Positions 23,894 through 34,600 of a stretch of DNA of 55,806 nt are shown here, one piece after another. The stretch lies in NCBI GenBank assembly GCA_019314085.1, contig JAFCZZ010000002.1, positions 1 through 55,806 on the forward strand, given 5' to 3'. The stretch's first letter is position 1, and each line of letters begins with the position of its first letter. The notes under the pieces were generated by a model, which saw only the letters and a program-made list of their open reading frames with translations, was not told the DNA's origin and ran no database searches. The position numbers and the translations under genes were made by a program. The stretch comes from Deltaproteobacteria bacterium. Its GTDB lineage: Bacteria > Desulfobacterota > Syntrophia > Syntrophales > UBA2210.

Positions 23894-24783
23894 GGGTGTG
23901 CACAGCCTCTAGATCCGAGTGGGGCCTCATACAGCCAGTTTTGAGGAGGCTTGAGAGGAGCCCATTTTTCAACGTCCACACACTCTTCATACAGCCCGGC
24001 AGCTTTCAAGACGGCTATACGATTGGACGGCAGAGTAGTTATCTAGACTTGGCCATCACGCCGTTCGACAGGTTCGAGATGCTGGGCGCCGCGATCGGCT
24101 TCTACGAAGCAGCCGTACCGACGGCCCAGATCCACGCAGGCGACCTCTCCTTGGAGGGAACTCTGGACGACTATGCAAGGCATATGATAACGCTGACTAC
24201 AAGCATCCAGTTCTGCTGCTCCCCTGCCTCCTATCTACGGACAATGCAGTTTTTGGAGCTTGTCGGAAAGGATACGGATCGCTGCTACGAGGTGGGCTCC
24301 ATCCATATGGATGACCTTCAAATCGACTATTCGGCCTGCCCAGGGGAACCCTTTGACCTTGTGCTCTACAATCCGCCGACACGCAGGCTAGACTTGATGA
24401 AAAAAGAGCTGGACGAGATAGAGAGATTGATTGGGGACAGACTGGTTGTCTGGATCGAGCCGAATGAAGATCCAGGTAGGAGGTATATCTTGTACAGAAT
24501 CCAAAAGATAATCCTGCAGAAGGATATTGTGCTGCAGAACACGCTTCCAAGGCCAAGCTATCTAGGCCTTCTGGAGAGGTGTGAGAGGGCCATAGGGAAC
24601 AGCTCAAGCTTCTTCTACGAGCTTCCCTACTTTGGGAAGAGGCACATCCACGTCGGGGTGAGAAACAAGGGGAGAGAGACCCCAGAGATTAGGCCAGGTG
24701 GCTCGGATAGGATCGTCGCCATCCTAGAGAAGCTCTGGAGGAACGGGGGATTCGGAGGAGTCGGAGAACTTGGAGGAGGATAA
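23812..24783 (+). CDS. Hydrolysing UDP-sugar 2-epimerase (NeuC/LegG-like)
   Basis: The 323-residue GT-B-type protein has AIGVCTASRSEWGLIQPVL (the V-T-G-(S/T)-R-x-(D/E)-(Y/W)-G-x-(L/I) start of NeuC), HAGDLSLEGTLDDYARHMIT, and GNSSSFFYELPYFGK. It would release UDP and invert C2, giving the free sugar for the synthase. ATG 23812 overlaps the dehydratase gene by 82 bases, but later starts would cut the first strand. This enzyme type belongs to sialic and legionaminic, not pseudaminic, pathways. Confidence 0.8.
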   Translation: MGHTERTERAERRDLERGERGKAKAAIGVCTASRSEWGLIQPVLRRLERSPFFNVHTLFIQPGSFQDGYTIGRQSSYLDLAITPFDRFEMLGAAIGFYEAAVPTAQIHAGDLSLEGTLDDYARHMITLTTSIQFCCSPASYLRTMQFLELVGKDTDRCYEVGSIHMDDLQIDYSACPGEPFDLVLYNPPTRRLDLMKKELDEIERLIGDRLVVWIEPNEDPGRRYILYRIQKIILQKDIVLQNTLPRPSYLGLLERCERAIGNSSSFFYELPYFGKRHIHVGVRNKGRETPEIRPGGSDRIVAILEKLWRNGGFGGVGELGGG

Positions 24784-25183
24784 GGAGGATAGGTGGCGAG
24801 GCGGCTGGAAAAAACCTTTCATCGTGCACGCCCAGCCCACCAAGTGGAACTGGATCGTGCTGTACCCAGAGGGACTCGAACTAGGATACGGGGTTGACAT
24901 AGGCGCCTTCACGTTGATAAACGCCAAGGCGGGGGTTGCGATAGGGGACTACGTCCAGATAGGTTCTCACTGCGCGATTCACTCGGTCTGCACCATAACG
25001 GGCAGGTCGGGTCGAATAGTCTTGGAAAAGAAGTGTAAGATCGGGTCTCACAGCATCATAATGCCTGGGGTAACCGTGGGCGAGGAGGCCGTAGTGGGCG
25101 CTGGTTCCTATCTGGATAAAGACGTGGAGCCAGGGGCGATCATTCACCCCGTCCTCGAAAGATTCAAAAGATTCAAAAGGTAG
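24770..25183 (+). CDS. Left-handed beta-helix acyltransferase (LegH-like)
   Basis: The 137-residue protein has hexapeptide repeats (LGYGVDIGAFTLINAKAG, IGDYVQIGSHCAIHS, then IGSHSIIMPGVTVGEEAVVG), the trimeric left-handed beta-helix of acetyltransferases. LegH-type enzymes of this fold N-acetylate the 4-amino sugar, whereas PseH is a GNAT. The N-terminal Rossmann part found in PglD-type members is absent. The C-terminus ends in a duplicated RFKRFKR. TTG 24770 overlaps the epimerase gene. Confidence 0.8.
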   Translation: MEEDKEDRWRGGWKKPFIVHAQPTKWNWIVLYPEGLELGYGVDIGAFTLINAKAGVAIGDYVQIGSHCAIHSVCTITGRSGRIVLEKKCKIGSHSIIMPGVTVGEEAVVGAGSYLDKDVEPGAIIHPVLERFKRFKR

Positions 25184-25212
25184 ATTAGGCCTAGAAGAGG
25201 TAGGCGTTCTAG

Positions 25213-25683
25213 ATGTCTGCAAGCCTTGATGATGTGGTTAAAGCCGTCAGGGACACACTGCTTCCTCTCAACGACAACTTCAACTTCTACTCCGAGGAGA
25301 GGACGAGTGAGACCATAACGGCGGGCGAGAAGAGGAAGATCATAAAGTCTGGCGGCGAGAGGGGATGGTTCATCGGGCTGCTCTGTCGATGCGACTCCAA
25401 CCTGCTCAGAGTGGTCCTTAGGGCCAATACCTTCAACGGGATGGAGGAGAAAGAGGCTACGGCCAGCGAGCTTTACACCCGTGGACTTGTCAATCCGAAT
25501 GTCTATTCCTTCTGGCTGAGCAGGTACGACACAGGCAACGATGAGTACACAATCATGTACACCCCGTCGCCGTGGCTACCCTATACGAAGGGCTACTATG
25601 TCTACGTGGAGAACACGGGCAGCAGCAGTTGCACGCTTCACAGGTTCAGGGTGCTGAGGGCGAAGCTGGCGGAGGAGACGTAG
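25213..25683 (+). CDS. Probable virion protein, beta-sandwich
   Basis: The 156-residue protein has a helical start (residues 1-17), then beta-sandwich-like sequence with ETITAGEKRKI and a final GYYVYVENTGSSSCTLHRFRV. Such strand patterns are common in phage and archaeal-virus fibre or head-decoration proteins. It is the first gene after the sugar cassette. No family is recognised. Confidence 0.5.
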   Translation: MSASLDDVVKAVRDTLLPLNDNFNFYSEERTSETITAGEKRKIIKSGGERGWFIGLLCRCDSNLLRVVLRANTFNGMEEKEATASELYTRGLVNPNVYSFWLSRYDTGNDEYTIMYTPSPWLPYTKGYYVYVENTGSSSCTLHRFRVLRAKLAEET

Positions 25684-25684
25684 C

Positions 25685-25999
25685 TTGCCCGTTGAGAGAA
25701 TCATAGAGCTTCCATCGCTAAAGCAGGGCGAAGAGAGTCCGCCTAGAGGCGAGGTTCAGAGGTTCGAGGCACCTGGCTATCCGCAATTAGAGGCGATGGA
25801 TCCTCTCACAGTTCTAGCCCTCTGGCCATTCCTCCTGCTCGGCCAGCTCGCCATAGGGCTGTTGAAGATGCTTTCAACGCCTCCTTCACTACCAGTTCTG
25901 CCCTTCGGTATGCCTCAAAGGGAGACGCGTGTGCTAGACATTGCGAGGGATGACAGCGGGAGGATTGTAAGCATCTTGGAAAGAGTAGTGAGAGAGTAG
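25685..25999 (+). CDS. Small protein with one hydrophobic helix
   Basis: The 104-residue protein starts at TTG 25685, one base after the previous stop. A hydrophobic stretch at about residues 40-63 (PLTVLALWPFLLLGQLAIGL) could cross a membrane, followed by a proline-rich loop and a charged helix. A membrane-linked virion component is possible; the function is unknown. Confidence 0.5.
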   Translation: MPVERIIELPSLKQGEESPPRGEVQRFEAPGYPQLEAMDPLTVLALWPFLLLGQLAIGLLKMLSTPPSLPVLPFGMPQRETRVLDIARDDSGRIVSILERVVRE

Positions 26000-26020
26000 T
26001 GAGAGAGTAGTTAGAAAGTG
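25982..26020 (+). repeat. Short tandem repeat between two virion genes
   Basis: The unit GAGAGTAGT recurs two to three times across the stop of the previous gene and the short gap after it, with small changes. It looks like slippage duplication and holds extra TAG stops in frame. No function is proposed. Confidence 0.5.
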
Positions 26021-26028
26021 ATGGAACT

Positions 26029-26580
26029 TTGGTTGACGAGGAGCCTCCCAAGGCACTAAGGATAACAGATCCGGCTTGGGGACTGATAATCGGGGAGGAG
26101 CTTGCAAGGGAAATCGGCGAAGAGGTAGCTAAGAGGATAGCACCCCTGAGACCCGAAATCATAGTGCCGCCGCCTCCAGCACCCGTTACGCCTGTCACGC
26201 CTCCTACACCCGCACCAGCGGAGAGGGAAGCCCGCCCCAGAACGGAGACCGTGGACTGGGCCGATATTAACGTGGAAACGGTGCAGACGTTTCTCGACCT
26301 TACGGGACGCGGAGTGCTTCGAGAACTTGTGCTACGGAGCACGTCGAATAGCTACTCGGTGGTTCTCACAGTGGACAACGTGGCAATTCTCTCCAGAAGC
26401 TTTGAGCAGCTCGACGCTATATCAGAGGCAACGCGTTATCTCGACGCCTACGAATCGGATGGGACATATGTTCTCCGCATACTCGACATCAGGTTCAAAA
26501 ACACGTTGAAGTTCGTGGTGGTGCCTGAGGAATCCCTCACCTTTAGCAACATGTTCGCGCTCTACGACCTCTACGAGTAG
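26029..26580 (+). CDS. Virion-type protein with proline-rich linker
   Basis: Starts at TTG 26029. The 183 residues comprise a helical N-terminal part, a proline-rich linker (about residues 46-64, PPPPAPVTPVTPPTPAP), and a C-terminal beta-rich domain (about 80-183). The stalk-and-head plan suits a surface spike. No family is recognised. The next gene starts nine bases after its stop. Confidence 0.5.
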   Translation: MVDEEPPKALRITDPAWGLIIGEELAREIGEEVAKRIAPLRPEIIVPPPPAPVTPVTPPTPAPAEREARPRTETVDWADINVETVQTFLDLTGRGVLRELVLRSTSNSYSVVLTVDNVAILSRSFEQLDAISEATRYLDAYESDGTYVLRILDIRFKNTLKFVVVPEESLTFSNMFALYDLYE

Positions 26581-26588
26581 GTGTTCAG

Positions 26589-27290
26589 ATGGGTGGGGGA
26601 GAGGTTGTCGAGTGGTTGAGGCGTCTCAGGGAGAAGCTCTTCGATATTCCCCCTAGGATGGGTGCGCCGACAGGCTGGCGTAGAACCGGGCACGTCTGGT
26701 GGATGGATGACTTTGAAGCCGATGGACTCCACTGGGATACAGACCTAGTTGGCTTTAATGCCGATGTCGACCTCGACATAGACTACGCTCACAGTGGGCA
26801 GCAGTCCGTCAAGCTGACGACAGGAGAGCAGACCTATGGATACGCTAAGATATACAGGGTCCATATGATTCCCGATTCCTCGAAGCTCGGATTCGAGTTT
26901 TGGTGGCGTTTCGGCACGGGGATAGAGTACATAGAGATGGATATAGACATAGACGATCTTTCAAAGTACTATATGTTCGGGGTCCGCCTCAACGTGCCGA
27001 CCAATACGGTTCAGCTGAGAACCACCGAGAACGCCTATGTGGACGTGACGCGGCTTTACTGGGACACGGGCTATTTCAAGGGGCTCAAGCTTGTGCTTGA
27101 CCCTGCGAGCGGCAAGTACGACAAGCTCTATTTCAGCGAAGAAGAGCACGATATAAGCAGCTTTCAGCCCCACTGGATTGCGTCCCAGGGGGCAAGCCTC
27201 CTCGGTGTTAACTTGATGGCTAAGAACTATACGACTGGCAACCATAATGCTTGGATCGACGACGTGATACTGACCTATGACGAGGACTAA
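26589..27290 (+). CDS. Lectin-like (concanavalin-type) jelly-roll protein
   Basis: The 233-residue protein has the pattern MDDFEADGLHWDTD, then YAHSGQQSVKLTTG, FEFWWRFGT and a final AWIDDVIL. This is the usual skeleton of LamG/carbohydrate-binding jelly rolls (D-D-F-E...S-x-x-S-L-x-L...A-x-I-D-D-V). It likely binds glycans and could be a receptor-binding protein. No catalytic residues are apparent. Confidence 0.65.
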   Translation: MGGGEVVEWLRRLREKLFDIPPRMGAPTGWRRTGHVWWMDDFEADGLHWDTDLVGFNADVDLDIDYAHSGQQSVKLTTGEQTYGYAKIYRVHMIPDSSKLGFEFWWRFGTGIEYIEMDIDIDDLSKYYMFGVRLNVPTNTVQLRTTENAYVDVTRLYWDTGYFKGLKLVLDPASGKYDKLYFSEEEHDISSFQPHWIASQGASLLGVNLMAKNYTTGNHNAWIDDVILTYDED

Positions 27291-27324
27291 GGACTAGGGA
27301 CTAGGAAAACTGGGAGGACTGAAC

Positions 27325-27705
27325 ATGGTTAACTACAGGTGGCTGGTAAAGGCACTTGAAAACTATCCTGCGAGAAAGATTCCAGGGGTTGGCTACCAGT
27401 ACACGGTGGACCTTGGTTCTCAACATAGCGATGAACTAATTATTGACTTCTTCAGCGTTTCCCCAGGCTATCCAGCTGTCTGGATGACTGTCTTCAAGCT
27501 GGACGGAAACATAGACATCCGGCTAATGGGCATGGATCTGAACACGTTGTTCTACCTCGAGCTTACGCCGCTGAGTTGGCCTCAGATGGTGGTTGTGGAC
27601 GATGTGGCAATCCGCCAGGTCAAGGTGACGAACACAGCACAATCAGGGAAGAGCTGCGTGCTGCTTTTCGCTCGGCTTCCCCTCAAGTACATAGAATACA
27701 CATAG
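27325..27705 (+). CDS. Small beta-rich probable virion protein
   Basis: The 126-residue protein follows GGGAGGACTGAAC and starts at ATG 27325. It shows regular beta alternation and a late VTNTAQSGKSCVLLFARL strand pair similar in feel to the neighbouring small proteins. No family is recognised. Confidence 0.5.
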   Translation: MVNYRWLVKALENYPARKIPGVGYQYTVDLGSQHSDELIIDFFSVSPGYPAVWMTVFKLDGNIDIRLMGMDLNTLFYLELTPLSWPQMVVVDDVAIRQVKVTNTAQSGKSCVLLFARLPLKYIEYT

Positions 27706-27711
27706 TCAGAT

Positions 27712-28152
27712 ATGCGAGGAGCGAGGACTATGGCTGTGTATTCCACTGGGGGAATTGTGGTTCAAGCAAAGAGTGCGGAGGGAACCAGCGACATCAGCAT
27801 GACGCCCAGTGCGGGTGTCTTCGAAGATATTCCAGATCTCTCTCTCACCCTTACTACTGGTGCCAACCCCGTCTTGGTCATATGCGAGGTAGCGATGCAG
27901 TCCAGCGCGGCGGCCCGCCCGGTGCTACGAGTAACGGTGGACGGCGTGGCGGAGAGGGGGTCACGCGACTACTTTGGCACGTCTCAACACTTCACCCATA
28001 CCAACATCTTTTTGAAGACACTATCAGCGGGGAGCCATACCTTTGTAGCCCAGCTCACCGATGCTAGCGGTGGGGTGACTTATACGTGCAACGCTGATAG
28101 CAATCCAGATTGGCATCACAGGCGGCTAATCGTGATCGAACTACACGCCTAG
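27712..28152 (+). CDS. Fibre-type beta-sandwich protein
   Basis: The 146-residue product (ATG 27712, or ATG 27730 as alternative) contains TLSAGSHTFVAQLTDASGG followed by the ending RRLIVIEL. The L-x-A-G-x-H-T...R-x-L-x-V-I-E-L pattern is typical of jelly-roll heads in phage tail-fibre and capsid-spike proteins. It is likely exposed on the virion. Confidence 0.55.
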   Translation: MRGARTMAVYSTGGIVVQAKSAEGTSDISMTPSAGVFEDIPDLSLTLTTGANPVLVICEVAMQSSAAARPVLRVTVDGVAERGSRDYFGTSQHFTHTNIFLKTLSAGSHTFVAQLTDASGGVTYTCNADSNPDWHHRRLIVIELHA

Positions 28153-28190
28153 TGGACTAGCCAAAACGCCAAGAAAACGAAGAACACAAA

Positions 28191-28198
28191 GATATAAA
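28191..28198 (+). promoter_or_regulatory. TATA box for the gene at 28230
   Basis: GATATAAA in an A-rich tract lies about 32-39 bases before TTG 28230, predicting a short leader that would include GAGAGGGATAAGC before the start. This promoter would also drive the giant protein gene that follows. Confidence 0.55.
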
Positions 28199-28229
28199 CC
28201 TGCATCGCTATCTCTAGAGAGGGATAAGC

Positions 28230-28619
28230 TTGACTGAGCTTTCAGGCGGCGTCGAGTACGACACTTTGAGAAAGCCTATGCACGACCACATGGAGGAAGG
28301 ACCCACCACCATTGCTCCAGGGGCAACAGAGTCCTTCGACTTCTCGTACAGCGGTCCTTGGAGGCTCCACCAGATATGGATCTTCCCCCCAAAGGACGGG
28401 ATCAACCACACCATAGTGGTCTACGTGGTGTACAAGGACGTCGAGTACAGGTGGGACGGTGCCAGCCCCGGTGCCATAACCAGCAATCCCGAGTACTTGA
28501 CCCAGATTGATCCTGACGACTCGGAGTTCGACGAGGAGATGACGCTGAGGGTGAAGATAACGAACGACGGTGCCGCCTCCGGCGAGTGGGAGGTAAAGGT
28601 CGAGTACACAGGCGGCTGA
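28230..28619 (+). CDS. Small beta-rich protein before the giant gene
   Basis: The 129-residue product (TTG 28230) reads as a beta sandwich: TTIAPGATESFDFSYSGPW, then TIVVYVVYKDVEYRW, and an ending WEVKVEYTGG. Its stop lies eight bases before the ATG of the giant protein, so they form one unit. It may be part of the same spike. Confidence 0.5.
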   Translation: MTELSGGVEYDTLRKPMHDHMEEGPTTIAPGATESFDFSYSGPWRLHQIWIFPPKDGINHTIVVYVVYKDVEYRWDGASPGAITSNPEYLTQIDPDDSEFDEEMTLRVKITNDGAASGEWEVKVEYTGG

Positions 28620-28624
28620 ACTCC

Positions 28625-31600
28625 ATGAAGCGGGGCAGGTCGGTTTCATGGATCCTACTCTTCCTAGTACTCTCCGCGCTAGTCCCACTAGTTCCCACCA
28701 GGCCGCCTGATAAGACTCTGCCCGATGTAAAAGCCCTTCCAACCTATTCACCGTATCCCTCAAGCTCTCTCTCTGCTCTTGCCTCACCAGATCCCGGCAC
28801 ACTCAACGTGACGGATCAGGGTACCTGGCGGCAGATAGACCTCCTAGACGAAAACGGCAACACGATAAGATACCGGGTGCTGGAGACCTTTGGAACCTAT
28901 CTGCCCCAGACGAGGGTTGACATCGACTATGGATCCGCCTTCAGCTACAACCTGACCTACAGCACTACCGAGTATGTGTGTGAGGACGTGACCTTCCAGC
29001 TCAGGGGGGCGGACACCTGCACCGACCTAGCCGGTGAGAACATAACGGTGATGGAGCAGTCAGGCAGCATGTACAGGCTGAGGTGGGACTACCTCGCCGA
29101 GTCAGACGAGATAAACGCCACCGGCTACATATACATGACTTTCTACGACCACCTCGGCATCGCTGTCTTCTCATCCGACATCACTGCGAACGAGGTTAAC
29201 TCCAGCATCGTCAACTTCGATGTATTCTGGGAGATAGAGGCCAATGCCGGCTTCTTCGACGACGACGGCACGGCGACGGCCTCCAACTACACACTGCTCA
29301 ACCAGACCTACTTCCAAGCCGACCTGACCAATGGTAACATGGGGCACTTCGCCGCTATGTACAACGACGTGACGTCCTCGGGCTCCTGGACCAACAGCCT
29401 GCAGTGGGACAACTACCCCGCATCGGCACAGATCCAAAGGGTTGTCAAGGCCGACAACGCGGCACCCGCAGCGGGAGAGACGGGCAAGAGCTGCATGATA
29501 TACAAGATAACAACCGGCTACACAAGCAACCAGTACTGGCACCAGTGGGACGCGGACGGGGTGGACTACACCCTGCAAAACGCCGTCACCATGACGACTG
29601 GAAGCTGGGTCGGATTCGACTTCGGCTCGGCTGCCTACGAGATGTCGGCGACGAATAGGGTCTGCGAGTGGACCGTCGACGGAGCGTACAGCCTCTATAC
29701 ACCCATCTGGAAGATAACAGGGCTGTCAGGCAACACCTCGAACTATAGGCTGAAGAACGGCACCAATGTGATGACCAAGGGCACCGACTACTACTGCCAC
29801 TGGAACGGCACCAACGGGGTTATGTACATATGGTTCACCGAGATGAATGGGAACAGCCAGAGCTTCACGCTCGAAGAGACGCCGACTGGAAACGCCCCGG
29901 TGCTCAACTCTCCCGCAGATCAGGAGTGGGTAAACGGGACGACGGGGCACACCATCGACTGGATCGTGACTGATGCAGACAGCACAAATGGGACCTACAC
30001 AGTCTACAAGAACGGCAGCACCTTTGACAGCGGATCCTGGACAAACAACACCAACCTAGCCATCTCCATAGACTCGCTGACCGTCGGCTACTGGAATATG
30101 ACGATACTGGCCAGCGACGGCTCCCTCACCGATACTGACACAGTCTATGTCAACGTGCTGCACACCATCCAAGACTGGATCAACGATAGGCAGCTCGGAA
30201 CCTATGACTGGGGACCGGAGAACATCACCTACGACGTGCTTAACAACAAGTGGATCTCGGCAGACAGCAACTCGTACTCAACGGCCTACGCGGTGGCCGC
30301 CTTCAAGAACCTGTCAGGAGGCCCTATAAAGAACGAGGCAAACGTGATAAGCAGAGTCCAGGGCTGGCAGCAGGCCGACGGCCACTTTACAAGCGGCCTA
30401 CAGGCCTTCTACAGGTACTGGGAGCAGTACTGGTCTGTCTGGGCCCTCAAGGAACTCGGCTCGCAGCCAACCAACGCGACTGGGTTGGTCTCGTGGATCA
30501 ACAGCGAGCAAGTCGTGAAGACGAGCGAGGCCTACTGGACGCTGAGCTCGACGTATCAACCATACACACACGGGGAGGACAGGTTCAGCCAGACCTTCGC
30601 GGCGGTCATGTCGGTTCTAATGCTTCCAAACACAGGTACCGCAAACATATCGAACTGGAATCTGGTGGAGAACTACATACTGAACAGACAGAACGCCGAT
30701 GGAGGCTGGGACGATACGAACGCAACGGAGTCCAACGAGGCCCCCGCCACGGGCTACACCTATGGGAACCGCTCGCTCGTCCCCTATACGTGGATGGCCG
30801 TCGAGATGCTACACGCCGCAGGCATCAGCGTGCCGAACAACGCTTCCACGGCGGATTGGCTTAACAAGACGCAGAGCGACGACGGCGGCTGGGGATACTG
30901 GAACGGGGACAACTCGACCAACATATGGTGCACCTTCGCCGCCCTGAGAACCCTCGAGATCCTAGGCTATGCACCGAAGAACAAGACTGCTGCCGAGCAG
31001 TTCTTGAAGAACTGCCAGGGAAACACTGGCTTTGCTTGGAGGCCCCAGCTCCTCGAAATCTTGGAGGCGACGTACTACGGAGTCAAGGCGCTCTCCATAC
31101 TCGGTGTAACCGTCCCCGCCAATGGAAGCCACACGGCTTGGGAGCCCTCGACGCCCCAGGGCAACATATACCTCTGGCAGGCCGAGACATTTGGAATGGA
31201 GCCGGGAAGGGGCGATGATCCGTCGGGTGCGATCGCAGAGTTCTACTCCCAAGCAGGCTTCGACTTCATAGCACCCAAGCAGGCCACCTCCACTAGGGTT
31301 GCCGAGGCAAACGACTACTCATCCAAACATGGCCTCGGGATAAACGTGACAAGGGCGTACGAGGACTACGGAGCCAACCCGTGGATACCGGGCATCCCCG
31401 ATGTGATGGATCACTGTCACGACTGGATAGTAGCAACTGGAAGCCCGAACACGGCACGCGACCGGCCCATCGAGGACCATGTGACAGAGATGGTGGACTC
31501 GGTCAAGGCGGCCGGCGGGGTCGGCGGCTTCTACATGCCTGCAAACATGATAGACAGCATCTGGATGGATTTGAACTGGAAGACAGACATCTTCGAGACA

Positions 31601-34600
31601 GGCCACTTCATGGTTCTCACGGGACACTACTGGCAAGACCCGTGGTGGTCTGGATCCAACCCTGGGATAGGGCCGCTCTTCGAGAGGTGGGCGAACAACA
31701 GGACTGCCTTCCCAAACGCCGATGCCCACAAGTCGGTCTGGCAAGATGGGGATCACCACGCCTACATATACAGAGGCTTCTTCATAGCTCCCAACAACAC
31801 GATAGACGGCTTGAAGTACGCGATTCAGAGAGGCTGGACCGCCGTGGCACGGGCCCAACCATCAGGATCAGCCTACCCGACGAAGTACTACGACTGGGAT
31901 CCAAGCTATGTCTACATGTGGGGCTACAAGAACGTTGTCCAGTGGATCGACTCGAACCAGTCGCAGTGGCAGTGGTGGGACGCCGACGCGGGTCACCCAA
32001 CGGTGAACATAGTGGTCTATCCCATCTCGAATGGGACGAAGAACAGCTATGACTACGACAACAAGGCGACAAACGAGACCTCAACTTGGAACAGCACGAG
32101 GGACGGGGCGCTGTTCAGGATCTACTATCACAGCCCCAGTGCCTACTGCACTATCAACTGGGTCTCCATAGGGACGGAGAAGTGGACACACAACTGGTCT
32201 GTCAACCTCTACCATGCCAACTGGACGGCTGACGACGTGGACTACGCGGACTACAAGTGGTTCGAATTCACCGACCTGCCCATGGGGACTTGGAACGTCA
32301 CGATAGGCTACACCCTGGTCGGCGATGGGTATCACAAGTACAGCAGGACCTTTGACATAGGGGCGGTGCCAGCACCCTACATAAGGATAACAAACATAGC
32401 TAACAGGACTCTTAGAAATGGATCCAAGATCCAGGTCGCGGTCGACGTCAGCTCGAACTCGGCTCTAGAGAACCTCTGGTACGGCTGGGACACCACGCCA
32501 ACTACGTCTCTAGCATCGCCCTACGAGATAACGGTAGGCCTGCCCGACGGGTCGCACCAGCTCAACCTCAGAGCCACAGATGGCAACTACACGGTTACCA
32601 AGACCTTCTACTTCGTCGTCAACTCTACAGCGAGGCTGGGCGGTGCATGGGTGGGGCCTAGCGACAGCAAGGACATTTGGGACAACGACAAGATCTCCCG
32701 CTGGTTCGACATATACCCCTACTTCCCGCCGTGCGATGGAAACGCAACGATATGGGCCCTGATGTACGGGCAGAGCTCGCCCAAGCTCTGCTACCAGAAG
32801 AGGTATGCCCAGTACTCCAAAGTCTTCGAAGAGGGATGGGTGGCCTTCACCAACCATTCCAAGTACGACGGGCAGTTCACCCTCTGGCATGCCAACATAT
32901 CGCTTGCCCCAGGTATGAACGTAACCTGGTGGATAATGTACGACGACTCGACGAACAGCTCGAAGAGATGGTTCAAAGCCCTCCCCGATCCCTTCCAGAG
33001 CTACTACGGCTTGGGCCTCCTCGAGTCTTGGAGTGAACAGTCATGGTCAGCCTCGACGCTGCTCGACAAGCTCGACCAAGTCAACGCAACCTTCGTGATT
33101 CCCATAACGACTTGGGGACAAAAATCCGGCACAACGGACAGATACTACTACCCCTTTGCAAACCAGAGCGACCTCTACCCCGCCGAGGATGGATCAATAC
33201 AGACCAACGCACTCTACCTAGAGGACTGGATAAGCCAGCTCGACACGAAAGATCCTAACAGGACGAAGTACTTCCTAGCCTGGTTCTTCTACCATAGGAG
33301 CTTCAGGGACGAGTCGCCTATGGAGATTCCCTGTCCGAGGACCCAGGAGGAGTGGGACGCTGTGGTGGACAAGCTGTTGTCCATCGTGGCCAAGGAACCC
33401 TCCTTCGTGGCCTTTGTGTTGGACCAGGAGTATGCCAGCTACCACGAGGTGGAAGAGCTGTGGAGGCTTTACAGAGACTGGGATGACAACTCGGATCTGA
33501 CCATGAACTCGACGGAGGAGGAGAAGCACATCGTAGAGACCTTCCTAGACCCCATCAGGGCGGCGAGGTGGATAGACTACGGCGGCCAGCCGCATGGAAC
33601 GTACAGGTGGAACAGCCACGTCCTGCCGGAGCGGGCCAACCTAAGGCCCTCTGTGAATCACTTTCAGCACTGCGACGCCAATGGCGGGACCCCGGAGTAC
33701 TTCAGGCAGATAGGCTACGCCGTGCCGGGCTACCTCTCTGGAAACGTAAACTGGGTGCCAGGCCTCTTAACCATGGGGGTCTCGCCTAGCTGCTCCGATC
33801 TTGCAACGGACTACAAGCTTCACTGGACAAACGAGACGCATGGGACCTCCACCCAGTGGGACGACTTCGGCTTCGCCGACCAGCTTCTCTACGCCTTCCT
33901 CCTCAACCCCCGCTGGGTCACCCTATGGGTGTCGGGTGCTTGGGATGACACCACAGAGCCCTACGCATTCACACAGGACGAAAAGGACTTCGCCAATGAC
34001 ATCGCCCTCATATTCAAAGAGATCCCCTACATATCGAACCTGACGTACACCTATAGGCCGAGCGGCGGCACCCTAGCAACGCTTAGCTACAGCGAGCTTG
34101 GAACCAAGCCGGCTTGGTTTAGCTGCAACGCCTCGCAGGGACTCTACTACTCCATTATGAAGGAGACCGGGTCGATGTACCAGCTCGTCGTCTCGAATCT
34201 CAACAGAACCGAGTCGAAGGTTCTGAACGTTACAATAGGCTCCGGGCTCTTCACACAGCTAGGCGTGAGCGAACTGGCCGCTTTCAACGCGGAGGACGGC
34301 TCGGGCTGGACGAAGCTCGCCGATGCATCCGGCCAGAGAGACTTCCAGATAAGCCTCTCAAACTGCACCTACAAGGTCTACAAGTTCGGAGTGCCCTTCG
34401 AGGTTCTAGGCCTCCCCTTCGACTACGACGGCTGGAACTTCACCGCGCACTCAGACTATCCGTCCAAGTCGTCTTTGAACCCGATTAGCTACGACTACGA
34501 CACCAAGACTCTAAGCATAAACGTGTCAAGCCCGTTAGGACAATTCTTCGCCTACTACGTGCCGTCGGGAGAATCATGGAGCTTGGTGATAAACGGGACG

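Noticed and set aside
15546..25183. Pathway for N-acetylneuraminic or pseudaminic acid instead of legionaminic
   Set aside because: Neu5Ac needs no 4,6-dehydratase or aminotransferase. Pse uses a GNAT acetyltransferase and a PseG nucleotidase, whereas here there is a beta-helix acetyltransferase and a NeuC-type 2-epimerase.
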